From assembly GCA_029204225.1 (NCBI GenBank), contig CM055097.1, forward strand, positions 72,965,716-73,029,715: DNA of 64,000 bases, in the 5' to 3' direction. The stretch comes from Diphasiastrum complanatum. Its lineage: Eukaryota; Streptophyta; Lycopodiopsida; Lycopodiales; Lycopodiaceae. Position 1 is the stretch's first letter. Every line of letters starts with the position of its first letter. Positions 33,801 to 43,718 of this stretch are shown here, in pieces. A program made the position numbers and the translations under genes. The notes beneath the pieces were generated by a model. That model ran no database searches and had not been told where the DNA came from. It worked only from the letters and a program-made list of their open reading frames with translations.

Positions 33801-34802
33801 AATGATGTTACAATCCTTCTAATTTATGTGGATGACATTATTTTAAGTGGAGGGAACAAGGAAGATATAGAAGATATCAAGAAAGCACTAAAAAAGGAAT
33901 TTGAAGTGCATGATCTTGGTCTTTTGAGCTATATCTTAGGAATAGAAGTAATTAGAACTTCTCAAATCACTTTTATTTCACAAGAGAAGTATGCTATTTC
34001 TATTCTCAATAGATTTCATATGGTAGATGCAAATCCTATTGATACACCTATGGAATCACATGTAAAGCTAACTATAAGAGGTAATGAAAGATCCTTCGAG
34101 GACATTACTCTCTATAGGAAGCTAATAGGTTCTCTTATATATCTAACCATCACAAGACCTGATTTATCTTATTGTGTTGGTAGATTAAGCCAATTCATGC
34201 AAGATCCTAGCATAGAACATTGGAAACTAGGAAAGAGGATCTTGAGATACATCTCGGGAACAAAAGATTTTGGCATTGTTTATAGAGGCTCATCACCTAA
34301 CTTATTTGGTTTTTCAGATTCAGATTTTGCAGGAGACCTTATGGATAGAAAATCCATAAATGCACATGCTATTTTCATAGGTGATGGAGCTATCTCATGG
34401 ATGTCGAAGAAACAAGCAACTATATCACTTTCTTCTAGTGAGGCCGAGTACAAAGCTTTGACATCATGCACAAAGGAGATGGTGTGGATCAAGAGGATGA
34501 TTATGGAGCTTCATTTGCTGGATTTTTCAGAGAGTCCAATCATCTTTTGTGACAACCTTTCAGCCCAAAGTCTAGCAAGCAATCCGGTTTTCCATGCAAG
34601 GAGCAAACATATCGAGGTGGCTTACCATTTTGTGAGAGAACAAGTGTTGGCAAAAGAGATCAAGCTTGAACATGTCCCATCAAAGGAATGTGTGGCTGAT
34701 ATCTTTACCAAAGCATTGGGAAAGGACTTATTTTTCAAGCATAGAACAAGTCTTGGTGTACTTTCTAAATCTATGCTAAAACTAGTTGAAGAGGGAGTGT
34801 GA
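30852..34802 (+). CDS. copia gag-pol polyprotein, complete, 1,316 aa
   Basis: A single frame from ATG to a TGA that lies inside the 3' LTR start (34,800-34,802). Domain order is copia-type. Gag/UBN2 spans about 10-190, with a Lys/Gly-rich stretch and CCHC knuckle C245-C248-H253-C258. The protease has WWIDSGATSHMT with D306. The pre-integrase zinc motif has H439, H444, C473 and C476. The integrase core has D503 (HSDIHG), D565 (RSDNGGEY) and E601 (GVAERKN), a D-D-35-E spacing, then the GYSE block near 693. Reverse transcriptase runs from about 838 (AIGCKWIFKVK) with D907 (LWQLDISNAF) and IYVDDIILSG (D994, D995). RNase H has D1156, E1197 (SSSEAEY) and D1234 (FCDN). No catalytic residue is missing. 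The polyprotein would be cleaved by its own protease into particle, integrase and RT/RNase H parts. I found no stop or frameshift. Confidence 0.97.
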   Translation: MATNGGYMLESNDRLTSLNYSTWKVRMESLLEMNELMDIVVGVEERPLAPQEQLRYDKRAKKALHMIKMNVTNELIKEVGKCTSSSEAWEALKKVYESKSTSRVLTLRRQIFSCMQKKSENGHAFVLRVKALNDELACINDGINNEELVQVILNGLLDDHANLVQSYAIQKCLPSVGDLQEVLLAEEFRLQARVGASSTSQGGEEEAMFSKGKFKGKGKSNWSKGQDQGEHSTFGKKKDRSKLKCFYCGVKGHFASDCFKKKRDQGEKQTNLTIDEGGDELLSNDAFVMSSCLLANHGDIDPWWIDSGATSHMTYHKEYFSSLMAFDGDRKVIYTANDGECAIKGIGTIPISLSTNRNIELKDVLLIPSITKNLLSVSQMLDKGFKVEFDGDACLIKKGCSIIAKGKRQGKLFKLDACVVANQVGCMANEQMSIQEVWHKRMGHLNYKALEVIAKKEVVRGLPKSLTCLNHVCEECALSKSHRLPYTRSISRSKMPFSLLHSDIHGVTTISNGGAKMYVTFIDDFSRFCWVYLLKSKDEVFDVFVKFKVAIETQFTTKIKCLRSDNGGEYISNKFKAFCDEHGIKREYTCPRTPQQNGVAERKNRTLCESAKAMRLNANLPKPFWSDALLCANFLCNRWPSVVLEGKTPFEALFGTKPNVKFLRTFGCICYFNITLDDRTKEDPSSRKGIFVGYSEVSKAYRIYVPSIKKVFTSRDVIFDEGNIPKVVSSDDGVVATNVLDDNGVDDTLDVDVEEASSSQIPRRTPRHKVKPSRLTYDGKGKQVVDGSNYAFLTSFDVPSCVDEARQKEEWIQAMDLEFEALMKNNTWRLVELPKGKSAIGCKWIFKVKTNQDGSINKLKARLVAKGYAQEHGIDYEETFAPVAKMVSIRVIISLATLYGWDLWQLDISNAFLNGDLEEEVYMEQPESYVSHSKPNHVCFLQKSLYGLKQAPRSWYARLNSFLLSQNFTMSEYDHSLYFRISANDVTILLIYVDDIILSGGNKEDIEDIKKALKKEFEVHDLGLLSYILGIEVIRTSQITFISQEKYAISILNRFHMVDANPIDTPMESHVKLTIRGNERSFEDITLYRKLIGSLIYLTITRPDLSYCVGRLSQFMQDPSIEHWKLGKRILRYISGTKDFGIVYRGSSPNLFGFSDSDFAGDLMDRKSINAHAIFIGDGAISWMSKKQATISLSSSEAEYKALTSCTKEMVWIKRMIMELHLLDFSESPIIFCDNLSAQSLASNPVFHARSKHIEVAYHFVREQVLAKEIKLEHVPSKECVADIFTKALGKDLFFKHRTSLGVLSKSMLKLVEEGV
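34786..34797 (+). promoter_or_regulatory. polypurine tract of element A
   Basis: TTGAAGAGGGAG directly before the 3' LTR. The same motif precedes the 3' LTR of the related element B. It primes plus-strand DNA synthesis. Confidence 0.85.
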
Positions 34803-35450
34803 AAAATTGTCAACTAGTAGTATTTTCCTAACTTGAGATTTTGTAGGCCTATGGCCAAATAAAAGTTAGAGATAGGTTCATACATGTATGTAGAGGCCCA
34901 AAGTATGTGTACACTACTTTTGAGGTCACATTAATTAGAGGAGGTCGAGTGTGGAGCTCTTCTATTGGCTCATAATTTGGTGCATTCCTATTTGACCAAA
35001 TTTCTAGGTATATGGGTGAATCCTATTGGACCCCAATTTTAGCCTATCATAAGACAAGTGGCCAAGAGGCACTATGGCTGCTATAAATAGCCATCTCCAC
35101 GAGTATGTACACATCTCATTTTCATTCTATTGAATGAATGTTATGCTCTTTGAAGGTCCATCTTCTTCTCTCTCACTTTTTTGTTCATATCTTGCATTCT
35201 AGCCACTAGAATTGTGATTTCTTTGTTGCTATGGCTTCACACGTGTGAAATGCAGGTTGTAGGCTCTGAAGTACGGACAGGGACAGCAAGTTTCTGTTTG
35301 TGGAAGCTTATGATCAGATTTTGATGTTTAGTTGATGTTTAGTATGCTTAACATCACAATTTCTATCATTTTTTCAATCTAGATGTGCATAACTTCCATG
35401 GCCAAGATCTTTATGAAACTTTAGCATCTTTTGGATCTGAGTTTTTCACA
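34798..35450 (+). repeat. element A 3' LTR
   Basis: 653 bp, identical to the 5' LTR as read. It is followed by AAAAT. Confidence 0.96.
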
Positions 35451-35455
35451 AAAAT
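35451..35455 (+). repeat. target-site duplication of element A, right
   Basis: AAAAT, matching 29,585-29,589. Confidence 0.9.
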
Positions 35456-36010
35456 CACGAATGAGAATCTTTTGTCCAACACGAGAAAGTCAGATGACGG
35501 AAACGAAACCGACGACGCGACACAAAAAATGTCACGAAACCTTTTCTGCCCTCACGCTCCAAAGGGTAACAGTAAGATCAAGCAAGTACCCAGAAGTATA
35601 GATATCTGATCTGATGGCATGACATCTGCAGATACACTCTAGGCTGTGGCTAATTCGCCACTCTTGTAATTTTTTGATTAATTGTAGATTTAATTACTCT
35701 AATCTTAAAGTTACATAGAGCGACTATATACTTACTGGATGATACTTGACACATATATGAATATACGCATATATAGAAATGTATGTAGTAGTTTGATGCT
35801 AGTAAGCAATCAAGACGAGATACAGACAAGAAGTCTGCCTGCATGCAAGACAAGTTCTGTGAGCAGGATTCATAGAGATCCACAAGTCCACTCGTAAGCG
35901 AGACATCCACTCATGAGAGAACTGTACTTCTCTCACGCCAACACACTGCATGGATCTACATGCAGTGCTTGAAGAATCAAAGAGAAAATCAATAGATGAT
36001 CTTGTAGCCA
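35456..36010 (+). mobile_element. remainder of element C 3' LTR, probable
   Basis: Continues the C sequence interrupted by A. It contains TCACGAA words and CTCTCACGCCAACACACTG, which matches in reverse complement the end of the LTR of the related element E (38,940-38,965). The right end is approximate. Confidence 0.5.
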
Positions 36011-36268
36011 TTATGCACATGTCAATTTATGATGTATGATCTTGAGGGCAAATGTGTCTGTTGTTATTTGTGTGTCTGGTTTTTCCATTCATTTAAATTT
36101 CGCACATTGGTTGAACTTGTTGAATGTTGCATTAATCAGAAAACGTAGGTTAGCAATGTCTGATTACATTTTGGAGGATTGTGGGATTCAGCTGGCAGTG
36201 TCCAGCAATCGCATCTGAACTCCAGCCAAACTGCATTGAGTCATAGTTGTTTCGCTTTCATGACTGTT

Positions 36269-36955
36269 TCATGACCGCAAATTCTCATCATTCTCTTGGT
36301 CATATCCCTTGATAGCTAGTCTTGCCTTGCACTTGCTTATGCTTCCATCTGAATTTAACTTGAGTTTGAACACCCGCTTACATCCTATCACATTATTAGA
36401 TGGTCTATCAACATGGGTCCAAGTACTATTATCCATCAAAGCATTATACTCATCTAGCATAGTTTGGTACCATTCTATTGAACTCAAAGCATCTTTTTTT
36501 GAAGGCTCATAAAAACTTGAAATAAGAGCAAAAGAAGTAGACAGATTACCCTCGGCTTGTTGCCCCTCGCCTTGATATGTGAGCCTTGTTGGCTTCATTC
36601 TTACCCTTGATGATCTTCTAGGTGTGGTAGGTTGACTTGGTTCAAGATCCTCCTTAGACTCCTCCTTAGTCTCCTCAAAATCAAGATTATCTTGCTTTTC
36701 GGCCACTATCCTCTTGATGTTTGATATGGTTGAGCCATCATAATGTTTGTGCATCTTGTATTTATCAAAAATTACATCTCTAGACACCAAAAACTTATCC
36801 AAGGATGGAAGATATACCTTGTATCCCTTACTTTATTTGCCATATCCAAGCATGATCCCCTTTGTTGATGATGGATCTTCCTTTGTCCTTGTCTCCAAAG
36901 GTTCATGCACATAACAAGTGCATCCAAATACTTTCAAGTGCTGAAGATTAGGCTT
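36269..36955 (-). pseudogene. copia integrase end to RT start fragment
   Basis: Reading down from 36,955 (with a frame break near 36,830): LKVFGCTCYVHEPLE, KEDPSSTKGIMLGYGK, KGYKVYLPSLDKFLVSRDVIFD, an acidic linker, RRSSRVRMKPTRLTYQGEG, SSIEWYQTMLDEYNALMDNSTW and NVIGCKRVFKLKLNSDGSISK. This is the C-terminal integrase and the first RT block of a copia element similar to A but not the same copy. It is truncated on both sides. Confidence 0.85.
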
Positions 36956-37379
36956 TCATACAAAACTTCAAAATGAGTTTTCCCAGCATGCTATATCTGA
37001 GTTGAATGCTACAGTCACTAGTCTTCAGGGCTCAAACCAAGATATGTTGGAATCCATGGAGAGGTTGCAATCCAAAAATTTAAAATTTGTTGTTAATATA
37101 CAAGTTATCAAAAAGGTAATAATGAAAAAAAAAAGAAAGAGTACCGATGAAGAATATTGATGACTTATCTACACATACCGGCAATAAAAAAAAAAGAGGA
37201 TTCAAGCATTTAAGTATGTTTTCTTTTGATTTGTATTTGTCATTTAAGTTTGATTTGCATTTGATAATATACATTATCAATTTATCAAATATAATTTGAG
37301 TTTTATATGTTTGTTGCAGATCATGTTTGGTGGCAAATAACTTTTTAACATATCATTCATGCATTGGAGAATCTTTAAG
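36956..37379. other. no recognised gene
   Basis: AT-rich with poly-A runs; it separates a copia fragment from the unknown decayed gene. Confidence 0.35.
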
Positions 37380-38590
37380 TCATGTTTTACCAAGAAAGCC
37401 AACAAAGGCAATAATGAAAAACGTTCAATTTGAAAAAATGAAAAAAGAAATTCGAGAGGTTGTTTTGATTACTTGGATGCAAATGTGATACAAGGTTCTT
37501 GTGTAACAAGAAATTATTATAATGACGGAATGTTCAAAGTAGTTGGCCAACTGCTTCATATAACTGGTTTATACAAATCAAAATGTGGTGAGCTCAATTA
37601 CAACGATTGTAATAATATTTTCCTTGATATCGAAAATGTTCTAAAATACATTATTCAATTCTATAAACTAGACGAACATCAAGTAAATGAAAAGATTATT
37701 ATTGTAACGAAATTAGATGACTCAAAGGTCAAAAGTTGGAATGAGTGAGTGTCACTTTTATGAACAACACTTCAGATACCGATGATCAAACATTTAGTGT
37801 TCAATCAAAAAATCACATATGGTGTTGGCTGCATTCCAAGCGTACTTGTCAAATTTTTCCATTTATTTTTAAAGTATCGTTATTAACATTGAATACATTG
37901 TCTTTTTTTTATTAACATGTCATACATTACTTGCTTTTCTACAGGTCTTGAAAGATGACCATAAAATACTTTCATGGATATTTTCGCATTGCAAGATTAT
38001 AAAGAAACATTTGGAGAGTGAAAAACTTACAGTCCAAAACCATGGAAGTTTTCAAACTCAATCGCACCTTGCAGACAATTTGAAAACATTGAAATGTATG
38101 TACAATATCTCTCATGGGACAACATCAAAGCATCCATGCCTTTATTGCATGAAGGATTGCTACAATATGAATTTGGGACGACCAAACATTGGCCCACACG
38201 AGAAGCAGAAGATCCAAATATGAAAAATGTGCTGCCAATTCCATTAAAACATGTTCACATATGCACATTGCATGCTGACGTTCGTATTATTGAAAAACTT
38301 ATTTATCTGCATATTCTCCTTGCATGGAATACAAAACCGGAGTCTATGGCTAAAGTAGCTATGAAGAGGTTGGAAGAACTTCTTTCAAAGGCAGGACTAC
38401 ATAAAAGGAACGTCACCATTGAAAAAAATGACAGACTCTCTGGAAAAAAAGGAAATGTTTCTAATAAGCCATCAATTGGAGGTGCTAAAGCTAGAAGATT
38501 TTTATGCAATCACACATGCAAAGAATCTAGTGTCAGATATGAAATTTGAAAAGAAATTATTTCAGCCACACGAGTTGATGGAAAAAATTG
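37380..38590 (+). pseudogene. unrecognised decayed gene, possibly intron-bearing
   Basis: Open segments follow one another on the plus strand. About 37,455-37,745 has CVTRNYYNDGMFKVVGQLLH and YKLDEHQVNEKIIIVTKLDDSKVKSWNE. About 37,945-38,220 has LKDDHKILSWIFSHCK, LADNLKTLKCMYN and KHPCLYC. 38,170-38,549 has NVLPIPLKHVHICTLHADVRI, RLSGKKGNV and PSIGGAKARRFL. Between the first two blocks a T-rich stretch ends in TTTTCTACAG at about 37,944, a plausible 3' splice site, so an intron may lie at about 37,750-37,944. Frame changes near 38,170 and 38,470 indicate decay. The paired Cys (HPCLYC) and the HICTLHA block with conserved-looking charged residues suggest a nucleic-acid-related or transposon-derived protein, but I cannot name the family. 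The 3' side abuts the LTR of copia element E. Confidence 0.45.
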
Positions 38591-40000
38591 AATCCGTCCG
38601 CAGGGCTCCGACCCGACTGCTTGGTGGCAATGGTGGTCTGAGACCACTGATGCGAAAGGAAAGGCCGGATAGAGTTGACTTGGCAGGAGTAGCTACTGCT
38701 ACTCGCTGCAGTCTAATTCTCTTCCAAGCTCCAGATTGCTATTGTAAATCTATTGTAGAAATCAAACTTGTAAACATCAGATAATGTTGAATAAAACAAC
38801 AGCAAAAAATTATCTATTGATAGCATGCATTCAAATATTACAGATCATACACATCACTGAACAGAATATTGAGAAAATTGCTTCTATATCAGAACTGAAT
38901 TTACAATACAATTCTTGAGTATTGTCTGTTCCCCAGATCAACGCGTTGGCGTGAGAGGGATGTTCTCTTCTCACAAATAGTATGACTAGCAACTACTAAT
39001 CTGTAAACTCGCTCTGGAGCTATCTCAGACTATCTGTTTGTATCCTGTCCATGACTGTGTGTGTCTTCTCTATGTCCTTCATTGATCCCTTTAAGTGATC
39101 AATCCAAGGAACTGATTAAGTTAGAAGATCTAATCAAAAGAAATACATTAGTCTTAAACAAAACTGATTAAATGCATTAGTCTTAAACAAAATTGATTTC
39201 AATTTTCTGTCGTTGTCCTCTATAAATCATTCGCTTTCTGCCCGTTGTGCTGTGCCTTCATGTTGCAAGCCTTCGCTTTTTGCTTAAGGATGTTTTTTTA
39301 AATTTTCAAGGGCAGTTTCATCTTTTTGAGGACATCTTCGCTTTTCCAAGGGAACCTTCGCTTTTTTCCAAAAAAGGAGAAAAAGGAGAAAAATGCGAAG
39401 GTAGGTTTGAAAATAATTTTAAGGCATTTTAGAGACAGTGTTGCTTTTTCCCGAAAGGTGAAAAACGCGACAGTACGGCATAAACCTTTTCTAAGGGCAG
39501 TGCCCCTTTTTCTAAGGAGGCGAAAGACGCTATAGTAGGACAATGTCCCTTTTTCTAAGAGCAGGTGTTGTTTTTTCCCGAAGGGCGAAAAGGCCGAAAG
39601 GTGAAAAAGCTGACTTTAAGGTAAAAAACCAGTTCTAAGACAAACGTCGCTTTTCTAAGGGTAAGTGTCCCTTTTTCTAAGGGTCTAAATCTTTCCAAGG
39701 CATTTTAGAAACAATGTCTCCTTTTTCACAAAAATGTGAAAAATGTGACAATGTCGAAAAAAGTTTTCAGAATTATTTTCTAAGTGTTTTTTAGACTTAG
39801 GGATGAATTTTCCTCATGCCCAAAAATGCGAACTGTGCGACGAAATAGTTCAAAAATGCAGATTGTGTGAAACCTAGTTCAAAATGCACAGTTGCAAAAA
39901 ACAACAAAGGAAAAACTAAGGAAAAATGCTAAGGCCTTGAAAGATAGACACTCTTGGTTTCTTCAGCTCCCTCTCAAAGTTGGTATTTTTTTTATTCCGA
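38591..40000 (-). mobile_element. 3' LTR region of copia element E
   Basis: It lies downstream (minus strand) of E RNase H and the purine-rich GAGAGGGAGCTGAAGAAA (about 39,983-39,966). It carries GTTGGCGTGAGAGGG (38,944-38,958), shared in reverse complement with the C LTR remnant. An array of hairpin-like repeats fills 39,280-39,870. Outer end not fixed. Confidence 0.5.
39280..39870. repeat. array of imperfect CTTTTTC...GAAAAAG hairpins
   Basis: Pyrimidine words (CTTTTTCTAAGGG, CTTTTTCCCGAA, CTTCGCTTTT) alternate with purine words (GGCGAAAG, GGTGAAAAACGCGACAG, ATGCGAAGG) so that successive 25-45-bp stretches can fold back. At least six such units follow one another within the E LTR. Confidence 0.6.
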
Positions 40001-40010
40001 AGCTTGTGCG

Positions 40011-41131
40011 CTACTTCTCAAAAATTGCCTTGTCAAGAGGCTTCATGAAGATATCAGCCACCATCTGCTTCGTTGGAATGAATTCGGTCTTCAGCCTATG
40101 TTTCTCAACTAGATCTCTTATCAGATGATATCTGATAGCAATGTGTTTCATTTTGGAATGAAACACTGGATCCTTCATCAGATGAATGGCGGATGAATTA
40201 TCCATGAATAGTAGTAGTGGCTCATTGGAGTTCTCTCGCTTGAGCCATGTAAGCTCGTTCACCATCTTGGCTGCCACAACATACTTTGTTTCACAAGATG
40301 ATTGCGCGGTCACGATCTACTTCCAACTGATCCATATCATAGCTGCACTGGCTGCTATTGTGCATCCTCCTGAGACACTCTTGCAGTCATCTTTCAGGGA
40401 CACCCAGCTTGCATCATTGTAGGATTTGATCTAGAATCCTTCATGTTGAGAGAAGCACAACCCATAATTATTCGTCTGTTGAAGGTATTGCAGAATTTTC
40501 TTGGCTATCTTCCAGTGCGTAGGGATGAGATTGACATTGAACTGGCTCATTCTGAAAACTGCATAAGCAATGTCAGGGCATATATTATCTGCCAAGTACA
40601 TGAGCGATCTGATTGATCTCTTGTAGGGCACGTTCTGCATGGCTTCATGTTCTTCTCCGTTTTGTCGGAAGTCTTGCTTGGTCAGAACTGTTCTAGCTAC
40701 CATCGGTATATTAGATCCCTTGCAGTCTGTCATTTAAAAATTATCGATGATTTTCTGGATGTATCTTGACTGGTGAAGATACAATTTTCCTTCATCAAAA
40801 TCTCTGTCAATCTGCAATCCTAGGTAGCATCTTGCTTCCCCTAGGTCTGATATTTCAAAATGCTGTGAAATATCATGTTTCACTTGAGCAATCAGCTCAT
40901 CGCTTCTGGACAAAATCAAAGTGTCATCCACGTAGACTGCTATGATTATGATCTTTTCATCTGTGACCTGACATTGTAGTCGGCCATCAATGGTTGAAAT
41001 CCTAAGGATCTGAGAGTGTGATCCTTCTTCTTATACCATTGTCTGGCAGATTGCTTTACTCCGTATATGCTTCTTTGCATTCGACAGACGTAGTTGCAAA
41101 GCGTGAGTAGATAGATCTTGGTGGTTGGTCC
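40011..41131 (-). pseudogene. copia element E: RT C-terminus and RNase H
   Basis: Minus-strand frames in order: QRSIYGVKQSARQWYKKKDH (about 41,080-41,020), DDTLILSRSDELIAQ and ISDLGEARCYLGLQIDRD (40,931-40,734), CPDIAYAVFRMSQFN and HWKIAKKILQYLQQTNNYG (40,733-40,431), then AQSSCETKYVVAAKMVNELTW and FIPTKQMVADIF (40,313-40,011). The YVDD box is present just upstream of 40,931 (YVDDTLIL spans the frame edge). Several stops. The 5' side is cut off by a gypsy LTR at about 41,132. Confidence 0.85.
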
Positions 41132-42228
41132 TGTTCGCTGATTCTCTAGTGCCGAGCCAAGCTAAAGACATAAGTTATCTCTCACCCATGACCAAGGAGG
41201 TCTCAGAAGGAAGAGAGCAGAAGAAGTTGAGAGCCGAGCATGAGAGCCGAGGAAATACTAGCTAGGAAGATAGTGATTAACTATGTGAGCCTACATGGTG
41301 TATTCCAAAGAAGGAATGACCATGCAGGAGCTAGTCATATTTTCTTGAATAGTTGTAATAAATGTGGACCCCCCTTAAAATAGTAAGAGTGAGCCACCTT
41401 TTGATGGTGACCTCTAGTGGAAGGGCAAATTCCAGATGTAATTTCCAATTTAGTGGAACATGGGCTCCACATGGGCAACCTTCTTGCTTATTTAAGGGCC
41501 CCCCTCTCTTGTGAGGGAGCTTTGATTGTATTTTCAAGTTCTCTTGAGCTAATAAAGAGGATTCTCCACGAGTTCTTGAAGATCAATAAGCTCTTTGTTC
41601 ATGGCAATGATCTTGAGTGATATTTCTATGAGCATGCTTGATTCCTTGCTTGTGGATTAACTAGGTTCTTGTTTCTTGTTCTTGCTTAGTTGTGAATTAG
41701 CTTCAGTTCTTGCTTGTGGAATCTTGTAGAAATCAGCATTCAAGTAAACTATAGAGGCTAGAAATGTGGTGTAAATCTTGCATAGTCTTGGCATTCTAGT
41801 TCTTGATGTTCTGGGATAATCTAGGCATCAAGTAATGTGTATTTCTTGATTCTTAGATTGTTAAATGCTACTAGGAATCGTGTTTTTTGTTTCTTGAATC
41901 TTGTTTTAGTTTCAGTAGCTAATCTAGTTCTTGATTGTTCTTTGATTCAGTAGTTAGTAGTAGAATCGCTCTCTATGCTGAACATTGATCTGCTTGAGTT
42001 GTAGATGGTTGCATGGCTAGTGTATGCATGTAGCTGAGTATCGGGTTTGAGTTACCCACTAACAGGCTAGGAAATACGTAATGCATCCTTGAATATTGCT
42101 TTTGCTTTGTAACCGTTCTAATAAGAAGAATAATCACAAAAATCCATAACAACAGAAGTAATCCAAGAGAGATAAGCCACAAAAGAAAGAGAAAAAATGT
42201 GTTCACAGATTCAGTGAATCTGTCAACA
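41132..42228 (+). mobile_element. gypsy 5' LTR (element H)
   Basis: About 1.1 kb that starts with TG at 41,132 or 41,139, where copia E sequence breaks off, and ends in CAACA just before a primer-site-like TTTGGCACCATTCTCC (42,229-42,244). A TATTTAAGG box lies at about 41,489. No second LTR copy was found in the window. Confidence 0.6.
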
Positions 42229-42246
42229 TTTGGCACCATTCTCCAG
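42229..42246 (+). promoter_or_regulatory. primer-binding-site-like motif of element H
   Basis: TTTGGCACCATTCTCCAG directly follows the LTR end and resembles the TGGCGCC-type gypsy primer sites. Confidence 0.5.
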
Positions 42247-42589
42247 CTACACACATGCTCAACCAAGCCATATCTCAATCTCCTATGTTGCGACATCATC
42301 ATCTGAGAGCTCCTACACATTCATTGCCGAGCTCATCACTTCGGTCTTGACCGAAGTCCTGCTCGTTTCTCAACCGGAGTCTCACGATCCTCACCACGAC
42401 GAGCTCCATGACTCAAGTCTGGACCGGACCACTACCTCATACCTCTCGACCGAACCACAACTTCACGATCCTAACATGTCCCAAGTTACACCTCAACCAC
42501 CATTAATCATTCAAAACTCTAACGAAGTCATAACTCCATATTTAGAACGAACATCTCTTTGACATCTCGCCCGAAGGAAACCGTCACAT

Positions 42590-43290
42590 CTCAATCGGAC
42601 CCTTCAGTCCAAATTTCAACCGGAGTGCTCAGTCCAAACTCGACCGGAGCACTGCCATCAATTCTCAACTGGAGTATTTCGCTCGCATCTCAACTGGAGT
42701 GCTCAGTCCAAACTCGACTGAAGCACTGCCATCACATATCAACCGGAGCATTTCGCTCACATCTCAACCGGAGTGTTCAGTCAAAACTCGACCCGAGCAC
42801 TGCCATCAATTCTCAACTGGAGCATTTCGCTCGCATCTCAACCGGAGTGCTCAATCCAAACTTGACCGGAGCACTGCCATCAAGGCTCAGTAGGAGCATT
42901 TCACTCACATCTCAACCGGAGTGCTCAGTAAAAACTCGACCGGAGCACTGCCATCACATATCAACCTGAGCATTTCGCTCACATCTCAATCGGAGTGTTT
43001 TGTCCAATATCGATCGAAGCACTCTGCTCAAATCTTGACCAAAGCATTTCGTTCCGATCTCAACCAAAGAACTCTCCTCAGATCTCGATCAGAGCACTCT
43101 GCTCAGATCTCCACCGGAGCACTCTTCTCAAATCTCAACTGGAGCACTCTGCTCAAATCTCAACCGGAACACTACTCTTGAATCTCAACCGGAGGCCACA
43201 GTCACCTCTCAATCGACGGCCCACTTCCAGTCTCAACTGGAGCTGGACCCCTGTCAAATTTTAACCGGAGCCGGAGCCTCACTCAAGTTT
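42590..43290 (+). repeat. 25-bp / 75-bp hierarchical tandem repeat
   Basis: About 25 consecutive units of roughly 25 bp built on TCTCAACCGGAGTGCTCAG. Three variants (ending GTGCTCAGTCCAAAC, GCACTGCCATCACAT, GCATTTCGCTCACAT) alternate, giving a 75-bp higher-order unit for most of its length, then simplifying to GCACTCTGCTCAAAT units. Because 25 is not a multiple of 3, each reading frame stays open and repeats every 25 codons. It lies between the primer site and gag of gypsy element H. Confidence 0.85.
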
Positions 43291-43718
43291 CGACCGATGC
43301 ACATCCGTCCTTGACTGTCACAAACTGTAGTAGACCGCAATATTATGGTTTATGACCATCAACGACTTCCATCGACCATTCCAAACCGAAATCAATTTGT
43401 AACAGACCACAACAACCGCATTCCGACAACCGTATCCACCATAACCAGAGTGCACGAGTTTATTTCCACAATCCTACGACACTCTATGATCTGTCATAGA
43501 TCGCCCTAATGATCCGAATACTACAGAGGACTATCCACCAAAGATGGTCTTCCCATCTACCGAACATGCTTGATTTAACAAGAATTTCAGGATAAAATCC
43601 CAAGTCCAAGAGCCATCCACAAACCCATTCAACAGATGGGAAGCTACGCATTATGAAGCTCCATATGAGCGACCACAATTCCATGCTGCCGAATCATCCC
43701 ATGCAAGAGCTTACTTAA

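Larger units (their letters stand above)
29590..35450 (+). mobile_element. intact Ty1/copia retrotransposon, element A (5,861 bp)
   Basis: All hallmarks of a complete element are present: two 653-bp LTRs starting TGTGAAAAATTG and ending TTTTTCACA, which I find identical base by base at a constant offset of 5,208; a 5-bp target duplication AAAAT; a primer site adjoining the 5' LTR; a 1,316-codon uninterrupted polyprotein; and a polypurine tract adjoining the 3' LTR. Identical LTRs mean very recent insertion. It sits inside the 3' LTR of the older copia element C. The degraded element B at 45.5-50.2 kb is a relative with similar protein and LTR ends. Confidence 0.97.

Noticed and set aside
30831-34813. 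Several minus-strand frames opposite the copia polyprotein
   Set aside because: They are shadows of the 1,316-codon gag-pol frame.
39247-39543. Lys/Phe-rich frames on both strands
   Set aside because: They arise from the pyrimidine/purine hairpin array and look non-coding.
42590-43290. CRISPR-like array suggested by regularly spaced ~25-bp repeats
   Set aside because: Units are contiguous without unique spacers, and the context is a eukaryotic gypsy leader.
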